DNA of 43,951 nucleotides from Polyangiaceae bacterium (GTDB lineage: Bacteria > Myxococcota_A > Polyangia > Polyangiales > Polyangiaceae). The position numbers were made by a program, and so were the translations under genes. Of the stretch, positions 6,685 to 15,400 are shown one piece after another. The DNA is taken from contig JALOQB010000090.1 of the NCBI GenBank assembly GCA_025453595.1, positions 1 through 43,951 of the forward strand, in the 5' to 3' direction. Within the stretch, counting starts at the first letter, position 1. Each line of letters begins with the position of its first letter. The notes beneath the pieces were generated by a model, which worked only from the letters and a program-made list of their open reading frames with translations, was not told where the DNA came from and made no database searches.

Positions 6685-9189
6685 TCACCGGATGAGCCGC
6701 AGGTCATCGAAGGTCACCGCGCGGGGCTGGGGGCCGGCGGGGAGGGTGACCTCGATGGAGGTGATGCGGGACAGGTCCACCTTGCCGGCGAGGGACTGGA
6801 GGGGGGCCATGAGGGAGAAGGGGGTGGTGTTGTAGCTGGTGCTGGCCCCGGAGAGGGCGGCCCCGCCGAGCTCGGCGCTCTTGCCATCGGAGGAGGTGAG
6901 CCGGAGGACCGCGTCGAGAGGCGTTGCGTCGAGGTCCGGCAGGCTCTGGGAGCAGTTGTACCAGGAGAAGGTCTGCCCGAGGGCCATGTCCAGCGCGAGC
7001 AGGCGGAAGTTGCTCGCGTCGAGGGGTGTCGAGAAGCTCTCCCGCAGGGTGACCGGGCTGGCCTCCTGCTGGACGGAGATCTTGCGGTAGGCCGCGTGGT
7101 CGTCGGAGGTCAGGTACGCGATGTCTCCCTGCTTGAAGACGTTGTCCGGCATGGCCTCCAGGGCGGCGATCCTGGAGGGGGTGAGCCGTATGGTCGCGGT
7201 GCCCCCCTCGACCACGGATTCGCCGCCCGCCAGGTTGGGGCGCGGCGTGTTGTGGGACGAGCCGTAGGGGAAGGCGGCGCCCCGGTCGAGGACGAGGGTG
7301 TCCGCGGCGGGTCGGTACGTGCTGACGAAGACCCCGGAAGAGAAGACGCCGGGCGGCAGGCGCAGCGCCTCGGGGCCGTGGACCAGCGGATCAAGGGACA
7401 GGTCATCCTCGGCGTAGCGCCGGAGGAACCGGCTCATCCAGACCGCGACCGCCCGCTTGTGGGCCGCGATGCGGTCCGCGTCGAAGCAGGTGCCCGTGTC
7501 GATCCAGTCGATGGCCTTCTCCGGGTCGAGGAAATCCTCGTGGAGCGTGCCCTGGAGCGCCGCGTGGACGAGGGGCGCGGACGGGTAAAGCCCCCGGTAC
7601 CCGGTGAGGGTCGCGATGAAGGGGGATGCCCCGGCGTCCAGCAGCAGCGTCGGCGTGGACAGGTCCCGCCAGGTCCTTCGCAGGTGGTCGGGGGTCGTGC
7701 TGCCGCTCACGATGTTGTTCTTGCAGGTGGTCCACTCCTGGATGTTGTTGAGCAGGCTGACCGGATCGAAGATCACCGCCGCGCGGGCCCCGATCTCCGG
7801 GAGCCCCCACTCCGCCGCGGCGCCGCCCCAGGAGTGCCCGACCAGCACCAGCTTGGCCGGGTCCAGCCGCCCCTGGAGCTTGGAGCCGCTCTTCGCCGAC
7901 TCCTCCAGCGCCCACCGGGCCGCCCGGACCCCGAACAGGAAGCGCTGCTGCGTGCTCGAACCGCCCCCGCAGGCCCCCAGAAAGCCCGTCACGAACTGGG
8001 GGATCACCACCACCATCCCCTGGCTTGCCAGCAGCGAGCCGAGCTGATCGTAGTCGTCCCAGTGGTACCCGTTCCCGTGGAGCAGCACCACCAGCGGGAA
8101 CGCCCCGGGCGCCGCCGTCGCCCCGTCCTGCGAGGGGTAAATGACCCGCGTCGGCGTGGTGCCGGTCGCGATCGATGCCACGTCCGCCTTGTGCTCCGGC
8201 CTCTTCTCCTGCTCCGCCTGCCCCGGGATCTGCTCGTTCTGGAAGTCCGCGAAGATCCCCGAGATGTCCACCGATGCCTTGTCCAGAAGTACCATATACT
8301 TGCCCTGGGGCGCCGGGTCCTGGGCGGGGGGGGCGGGCTGGGTGGGTTGCACCGTCAGGTGGGCGAGGTCGAGGCGCCGCCTGGTCGGGTCCTGGCAGGC
8401 CGCCGCGTCGTGGGGGAACACGGTGCAGACCGAGACGGGGAAGCGGTAGACGCCGGGGTCACGGATCTGGCCGCTCAGCTTGCCGGTGCTCGGGTCCCAG
8501 GAGAAGGCCTTGGCGAAGGGGGTCCCGGGGACAAGGGCCACCCCTTGCGGTGCGATCTCGCCGTCATGAAGCTCGATGGAGAAGGTGGCCCCCTGGGTGA
8601 CCTGGGGCAGCTCGATGTGGCGCTGCACGAAGGGGTCGAAGGTGAAGCCAGACGGCGAACGATCGGAGGTTCCATCGCCGTCCACGTCGTGGTCGATGGC
8701 GCCGTCGCAGTTGGCATCGAGGCCATCCTGGAGCGGGGCCCCCTTGTACACGTCGGGCCGCTGGTCGTTGCAGTCGCCCCCCTGCGCCACGTACCCGGCC
8801 GGGGCGCTGCAGCCCGCCTGCGTGTCTGCCTCGTTGCCGTAGCCATCCCCGTCCGCATCCCGGTAAAAGACCGCCGCGCAGGCGCCGCCCTGGCCGCCGT
8901 TGCCAGCCGTTCCCCCGGCGCCGCCCGTGCCTGCGCCGCCCGCGCCTCCAGCGCCCGCCCCCGCGCCAGCCCCGCCGACCCCCGCGGAGCCGGCGCCACC
9001 GCCTGCGCCACCGCCTGCGCCACCGGCGCCTGCGCTGGTCGAGGAGCCAGCGGTGCCGGCGGTGGCCCCCGGCGAGGTGGACTCCCCGGAACCACAGCCG
9101 GGGGCGACGAGGGCCAGGCCCACAAGGAAGGCACCCGCACCGGAGAGGATGGTCAGCGTTGGACGTTCAGAAGACAGAGCACGCCTCAT
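6685..9189 (-). CDS. Lipoprotein with MopE-like calcium motif and alpha/beta-hydrolase domain
   Basis: 834 residues. The N-terminus has a signal sequence ending LVAPGCGSG, so the Cys near residue 32 is probably lipidated. A long Gly/Ala/Ser linker (about 35-102) follows. Next is a metal-binding segment of the MopE/thrombospondin type 3 kind (FYRDADGDGYGN, GGDCNDQRPD, DANCDGAIDHDVDGDG, about 109-175) seen in many myxobacterial surface proteins. A hydrolase fold begins at PLVVLLHGNGYHWDD (about 360) and has the nucleophile elbow LVGHSWGGAA (Ser near 451). The last ~180 residues look like a beta-rich carbohydrate- or membrane-binding region. A surface esterase, lipase or cutinase-like role is inferred; the substrate is unknown. 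The ATG is divergent from the oxidoreductase at 9348. Confidence 0.82.
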   Translation of the reverse strand: MRRALSSERPTLTILSGAGAFLVGLALVAPGCGSGESTSPGATAGTAGSSTSAGAGGAGGGAGGGAGSAGVGGAGAGAGAGGAGGAGTGGAGGTAGNGGQGGACAAVFYRDADGDGYGNEADTQAGCSAPAGYVAQGGDCNDQRPDVYKGAPLQDGLDANCDGAIDHDVDGDGTSDRSPSGFTFDPFVQRHIELPQVTQGATFSIELHDGEIAPQGVALVPGTPFAKAFSWDPSTGKLSGQIRDPGVYRFPVSVCTVFPHDAAACQDPTRRRLDLAHLTVQPTQPAPPAQDPAPQGKYMVLLDKASVDISGIFADFQNEQIPGQAEQEKRPEHKADVASIATGTTPTRVIYPSQDGATAAPGAFPLVVLLHGNGYHWDDYDQLGSLLASQGMVVVIPQFVTGFLGACGGGSSTQQRFLFGVRAARWALEESAKSGSKLQGRLDPAKLVLVGHSWGGAAAEWGLPEIGARAAVIFDPVSLLNNIQEWTTCKNNIVSGSTTPDHLRRTWRDLSTPTLLLDAGASPFIATLTGYRGLYPSAPLVHAALQGTLHEDFLDPEKAIDWIDTGTCFDADRIAAHKRAVAVWMSRFLRRYAEDDLSLDPLVHGPEALRLPPGVFSSGVFVSTYRPAADTLVLDRGAAFPYGSSHNTPRPNLAGGESVVEGGTATIRLTPSRIAALEAMPDNVFKQGDIAYLTSDDHAAYRKISVQQEASPVTLRESFSTPLDASNFRLLALDMALGQTFSWYNCSQSLPDLDATPLDAVLRLTSSDGKSAELGGAALSGASTSYNTTPFSLMAPLQSLAGKVDLSRITSIEVTLPAGPQPRAVTFDDLRLIR

Positions 9190-9233
9190 GTTTGTTTATG
9201 CGACGGGAAACCGGGGCGGTGGCAAGTCATTTG

Positions 9234-9265
9234 TGGCCGGCGCTGGGCCGGTGAATTGCCGGCCA
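9234..9265. promoter_or_regulatory. Inverted repeat in the divergent 9190-9347 spacer
   Basis: TGGCCGGC at 9234-9241 is perfectly inverted by GCCGGCCA at 9258-9265, with a 16-base loop. It lies in the 158-bp region between two divergent genes, where an operator or a leader hairpin would be expected. With no T-tract it is not a Rho-independent terminator. Nothing else is recognisable in the spacer. Confidence 0.4.
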
Positions 9266-9347
9266 GGGGCCTCGCCATCCAGCCGCCGGGAGGACCCCTC
9301 AAGCGAGCTGAAGGGAGGCTTCCACCGGCCTGCAGGGCTGTGGTCTT

Positions 9348-12300
9348 ATGCACCCGATGACCTCGAAGGAAGCGCTCGAACTCCGGGCTCGGCAGACCGT
9401 CCGCGCTGTATGGAACGACCCCCAGGGTCGCCTCGATCTCCGCAAGGAGTTTTACAGGAAATACGGCCACCCGCACCTGGCGCTGCCCCCCGGCGACCCC
9501 GCCGCGGAGCCGGAGCTGCTCGAGTTCGGGCTGGGCCGCTCGGAGATCGATTTTCTCCGGTGGGAAATACGGCGTGGTGTGCTGGATACCCCGGGGAGCG
9601 CCTGGTGGAAGGGGGTCAACGGTGACTTCATCTACTGGTCCCAGCTTGCGGCGCTGGCCTTCGAGGAGGGGCAGTCGGGGCTGGACTGGGAGCTGCCGGT
9701 GCGGAGGTGGCTGGATTACCTGGAGCGCCCCGGGGCGGTCACCTGGTACCAGGCCCACAACGCGTCGATCATCGAGGGGTACCGGACCCGGGTGGGGGAG
9801 GCGAACCAGGAGCCGGAGACCGAGCGTGTCTTCATGAACATCGTGCTCTACCGGCTGCTCTTCGCGGAGGCGCTGGTCGAGGACGTGACGCCCTTCGGGG
9901 GGCTGGGCCGCATCCTGGCGGACCCGCGGCTGCCGGCGGTGCAGGCGATGGTTTGTGTACCCAATTTTTACCCGACCAGCTACCCGCTCACGGCGAAGGA
10001 GTTCGCGGAGGTGACGGGGAACGGGGGGTTCTCGCTGGCGGAGATCGCGGTGCGGGTGCTGGATCGGCTGCTGCTGGCGCCCCATATTGAAGAGCTCTAC
10101 AAGGCGGCGGCGACGTGGACCGGGGTGGGAGAGGTGGTGACGATGCAGACGGAGAACGTGCCGACGTACCCGGTGGGGGTGGCGGCGGAGCGGTCGCCGA
10201 ACGCGCGGGTGGGGTGCAAGAAGCAGAAGATCGCGATCCTGGGGGGAGGGGTGGCGTCGCTGGCGGCGGCGTGGGAGCTGACCAGCTACGGGGGCTGGGA
10301 GTCAGACTACGAGATCACGCTGTACCAGCTGGGCTGGCGCTGCGGGGGCAAGGCGGGGGGCGGCCGGGGGCCGCAGGGGCGGGTGGAGGAGCTGGGGCTG
10401 CACCTGCTGCTGGGGTTCTACGTCAACGCCTTCCCGATGTTCCAGGAGGCCTACGACGAGCGCACGAGGCTGGGGCTGTGGCCCACGGCGCGGTACAGGA
10501 CGCTGCCGGAGGCGGTGGCGCCGAACTGGGGGGCGCTGCTGGTCAACTACGACGGGGGGGCGCGTGTATGGAACAACTGGCCCATGATCTTCCCGCCGTC
10601 GCCCGGCTACCCGGGGGACGGCCCCCCGCTGTCGACGTGGCAGCTGCTGCGGCGCGGCGTGGCGATCCTGCTGGAGACGATCCTGGGGAGCCCCTACGGC
10701 GAGAAGGTGGGGCCCCTGGCGCGGTGGCTGCTTGGTCATTTCTTCCCCATGGATGGGGGCCAGGATCGAGGGTCCTTCGTCGGGGCGGGGCTGCTGGCGG
10801 CGACGCCGGAGGCCGAGGTGCTGGCGGTGCTGCGGGAGCTGGAGCAAGAGCCGGAGGCGCCCGCGCTGGCGGCGGGGGTCGGGGACGCGCTCGGGCCGCT
10901 GTTCTCGCTGCTGCGGTGGGTGCTGCGGAAGGTGGTGGGGGACACCACGCTGCTGCACCTGTACTGGGTGCTGGATTTTGGCCTGGCGATGATGGTCGGT
11001 ATCCTGAAAGACGTGTGGGATCCGGCCACCGGGAAGTTCCAGTATCGACGGATCAACCACCTGGATTTCCGCGCGTGGCTGGGGAGCCACGGGGCGAGCG
11101 ACAGCACGCTCTTCAGCCCGCTGGTGACGTTCTTTTACACGGGCACCTTCGAGGTGCTGGCGGACGGCAAGGACCAGGGCGGGGCGCTGGCGGCGGGGAC
11201 GGCGCTGCAGTTTGCTATCCCGGCGCTGGGCTACAAGGGGTCGTTCATGTTCCAGCTGCGGCTGGGGACCGCGGACACGCTGGTGATGCCGATGTACCAG
11301 GTGCTGGCGGCGCGCGGGGTGCGCTTCGAGTTCTTCTGCGAGGTGAAGAACCTGCCCTGGACCGGGGCAGAGCGCATCGACCGGGTGGAGCTGGAGCGGC
11401 AGGTCGACCTCACGGTGCCCGCGTACAACCCGGTGATCGACGTGGAAGGGAACCCCTGCTGGCCCTCGGAGCCGCTCTACGACCAGATCGATCCGGAGCA
11501 GGCGCGGCAGCTCCGCGAGGGGAAGATCGACCTGGAGTCGCCCTGGTCCGGCTGGAAAGGGAAGCCGTTTCAGCTCGAACGAGGCAAGGATTTTGACCTG
11601 CTGATCCTGGGTATCCCGGCGAAGGCGCAGCGCTACATCTGCCGGGAGATCATCGAGCAGCGGCCCGACTGGAGGGCCATGGTCGACAACATCCGGACCG
11701 CCCAGGTGATGAGCGCCCAGCTCTGGCTCAGGCCCACGCTCCGGGAGCTGGGCTACGAGCCCGCCGCCTGGGGCATGAAGGAGGGGGTCACCGCGCCCAA
11801 CGTGGTGACCTACCAGAACCCGATGTTCTCGTGGCTGGATCAGTCCTGCATCCTGCCCAACGAGAGCTGGACCGGCAAGAAGCCGCAGGTGCTGGCCATG
11901 TTCACCGGCGTGCTGCCGGACCTGTCGGAGGTGCCGCCGCCCGGGCCCTCCGACTTCCCCGAGCGCCAGCGGGAGCGGGTCAAGCAGCTCACCTGGCAGT
12001 GGTTGATGGACAACATGGGGTGGTTCTTCTCGAAAGCGACCACCCGGGCCTACCCGAAGGGCATCGATCTTTCCCTGCTCCAGCCGGTCACCCCGGAGGC
12101 CACCGGCGCGATGGCGCGCTACGAGCAGCAGTGGTTCGTGGCCGCGGTGGCGCCGACCAACCAGTACGTGCTGGCGGTCCCCGATACCGAGCAGTACCGG
12201 CTCCAACCGGGGAAATCCGGCTTCGAGAACGTGTACCTGGTCGGCGACTGGACCGACTACGGCACCAACATCGGCTACATGGAGGGCTGCGTGGTGTCGG

Positions 12301-12409
12301 CGAAGGAGGCGGTCGAGTGCCTCCGCGAGCGCGAATTCGAGGCCACCGAGCACCGTACCTTCTGGAGGGATACGGAGTCGGACTGGGCACGGCGCTTAGG
12401 TACGGGTGA
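9348..12409 (+). CDS. Large FAD/NAD(P)-binding amine-oxidase/desaturase-like oxidoreductase, likely 3' frameshift
   Basis: About 1019 residues from ATG 9348 (or ATG 9357). Residues 1-285 form an uncharacterised, Trp-rich, mostly helical domain. A dinucleotide-binding loop, KIAILGGGVASLAAAWEL, then opens at about residue 293, followed by the ELGLHLLLGFY segment seen in phytoene-desaturase/HpnE-type flavoproteins. The C-terminal FAD motif is NVYLVGDWTDYGTNIGYMEG. The literal frame does not stop until 13214, but after about 12390 it loses G/C bias at third positions and overlaps the kinase start. A one-base indel near 12380-12400 would end it at TAG 12397-12399 or TGA 12407-12409, so the end given here is inferred. 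The substrate is unknown; lipid, carotenoid or polyamine oxidation are options. It is probably cotranscribed with the kinase gene. Confidence 0.75.
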
Positions 12410-15400
12410 AGGATTTGAGCAACCAGACGACGGTTCTACAGCGGCGGGCCGCGACGACCCTCTACAAGGCCCACAACTGGCAGGACGGCCCCCGGCATGC
12501 CCCGGTGGTCATCCTCAAGGTGCTCAACGCGGACCGGCCTGGCACCGAGCAGCTCGGTCAGTTCCTGCGCGAGCTGGAGGTGAGCGAGCTGCTCGAAGAA
12601 GGGCAGGTGCAGGGGGTGCGGCGGTGCCTGGGCCGGACCCGCCACGAGGGGCGCCACGCGCTGGTCCTCGACTACATCGACGGCAGCGAGCTGACCGCGC
12701 TGCTGCCCCCGCGGAGCCTCCAGGAGCTCGGCTTTCGCCTCTCCCTCGCCGCCTCCGTCGCCCGGGCCCTCGCCGGCCTCCACCGCCTCGGCGTCATCCA
12801 TCGCGACATCAAGCCCAGCAACGTGCTCCTCTCGTCCTCCGGCGAGACCTTCGTCATCGACCTGGGGCAGGCCTCCCTCATCGACGTCCGCACCACCCAG
12901 CTCGGCCACCCCTCTCGCCTCGACGGCACCCTGCTCTACATGTCCCCCGAGCAGACCGGGCGCATGAACCGCACCGTCGACTACCGCTCCGACCTCTACT
13001 CGCTGGGCGCCACCCTCTTTCACCTGCTCACCGGTCACCCCCCCTTCGTCTCCAACGACCCCCTCGAGCTGGTCCACAGCCACCTCGCCAAACGCCCCCC
13101 TTCCCCCTCCTCCCTCAACCCCATCCTCCCCCCTGTTGTCTCCGACCTTACCCTCCGTCTGCTCGAGAAAAACCCTTCGGATCGCTACCAGTCGGCGCGT
13201 GGTGTCGAGAATGACCTGGCGGCGATCATCGAGCGCCTGGAGCGCTCCCGGGACACGAGCGAGGTGCAGCTGGGGCGAGGGGACGCGCCCACGCGCTTCT
13301 CGGTGGTGGAGCGCCTCTACGGGCGAGAGGAGCAGGAGGCGGCGCTGCTGGCGGCCTTCGAGCGGGTGAGGGCGGAGCGGGTGCAGCTGGTGTGCATCGG
13401 GGGGCCCTCGGGGGTGGGGAAGTCGGCGCTGGTGAGCCAGGTGTACCGTCCCATGACGGAGCGGCGAGGGAGCGCGGCGCGAGGGAAATTTGATCAGCTG
13501 ACGCGGTCGGTGCCCTACGCGGCCTTCTCCCAGGCGTTCACGGACCTGGTGGCGCTGCTGCTGACCCACGACGACGAGACGCTGGGGATGTGGCGGCGCG
13601 AGATCCTCGGGGCGGTGGGGGAGCTGGGCGGGGTGTTGCTGGGGTTGATCCCGAATTTGCCGCTGGTGACGGGCCCGTTGCCGCCGGTGCCGCCGCTGGA
13701 GGGGACGGCGGCGCAGAACCGTCTCCAGTGGGTGGCGCGGTCTTTTGTGCGCGCGGTGAGCCACCGGGAGCACCCGCTGGTGCTGTTCATCGACGACGTG
13801 CAGTGGGCGGACGCGGCGTCGCTGGATCTGCTGCAGGCGCTGGCCACGGATCCGGAGGGCAAGCACCTGCTGCTGATCGTGGCGTACCGCGACAACGAGA
13901 TGGCGGCGAACCACGGGTTCTACGCGGTGCTGGAGGCGGCCGCGCAGGCCGGCGTGAAGCCGGTGCCGATCGTCATCGATAACCTGGGCTGGCAGGACGT
14001 GGCGGCGATGATCGCCGACTCGACCCGGTCCCCGAGGGAGGAGGCGGAGGCGCTGGCGCGGGTGGTGCATCACAAGACCCGGGGGAACGCCTTTTTTGTG
14101 CACCAGTTCCTGTCGATGCTGGCAGACCGGGGGCTGCTCACCTTCGAGGAGCGGGCGGGGCGCTGGGTCTTCCGCCGGGAGGCGGTCGAGGCGGTGGAGG
14201 TGACCGAGAACGTGGTCGACCTGCTGGCCGGGAAGATCCGGTCGCTGGACGAGGGGAGCCAGCAGGTGGTGCAGCGGGCCGCGAGTCTGGGCAACCGCTT
14301 TGACCTGGTGATGCTGTCCGGGATCACGGGGCAGAGCGTGGTGGAGCTGCACCACGCGCTCCAGCCGGCGCTGGCGGCGGGGCTCCTCTCGCCGGTGGAC
14401 CGGGGTTACCTCCGGGTCGAGGCGGCCGCGGAGCTGGCGGAGGATACCAACGCGACCTATGCCTTCGCCCACGATCGGGTGCAGCTTGCGGCCTACACGA
14501 TGCTTGATGAGGGGCAGCGACGCCGCGTGCACCTGGAAGCAGGGCGGCTGCTGCTGCGGGCGCTGAGGGGCGAGGCCGATGCGCGGATCTTCGAGGTGGC
14601 GCGGCACCTGAACGCCGCGGAGCGCCTGCTGGAGGACCCGCAGGAGCGCCTCGCCGCCGCGGACGTCGAGCTACGGGCGGGGCGCCTGGCCTTCACCGCC
14701 GGGGCGTACCGCCAGGCCCTCGAGCACGCGGAGCGGGGCCTCGCGCTGCTGCCGGCGGGCTCCTGGGGGGCGGCCTACGAGCTGCGGGTGGGGCTCGAGC
14801 TGCTGGCGTCGCGGGGGGCGAGCCTGATCCTCGATGACGCGCGGGCTCGCCGCGCCGCCGGCGAGGTGCTGGAGCATGCGAAGACGGGCCTGGAGAAGGC
14901 GTCGGTCTACAGCGACCTGGCGTTGATCGCCATGACCCAGGAGGATCTGACCGGCTCGGTCGAGCTGGGGCGCAAGGCCCTGGCGGAGCTGGGGGTTCGC
15001 TTCCCCGGGAACCCCTCGACCCCGCATATCATCCTGGCGCTGCTGCGGGTCAAGCTCACGCTCCGGGGCCGCATCGAGGAGCTGGCGGAGGGGAAACCCC
15101 TGGAAGATCCTCGCGTCGAGGCCGCCCTGATCATCATGGACAGGCTTCTGCCGGCGGCGTTTCGCTCGGGCAGCAAGCTCTTCCCGCTCTTCGTGTTCGA
15201 GATGGTGCGCCTGGCGGCGATCCACGGGCTCTCGTGCTACTCGGTGGCGGCCTTCTCCTCCTTCGCGATCGCCCAGTGCGCCGTGCTCAAGGACTACGAG
15301 GTCGGCTACCGCTTCGCCAGGACCGCGCTGAAGATCTGCGAGCGCTACCCCCGGGGGATGGGCCCGGCGATCTTCAACATCTTCGTGCGGCACTGGAAGG

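Noticed and set aside
9348-13214. A true 1288-aa oxidoreductase
   Set aside because: Its last ~270 codons lack third-position bias and overlap a recognisable kinase domain in another frame.
12436-14607. 723-codon minus-strand open frame opposite the kinase
   Set aside because: Antisense to recognised kinase and ATPase motifs; no domain of its own.
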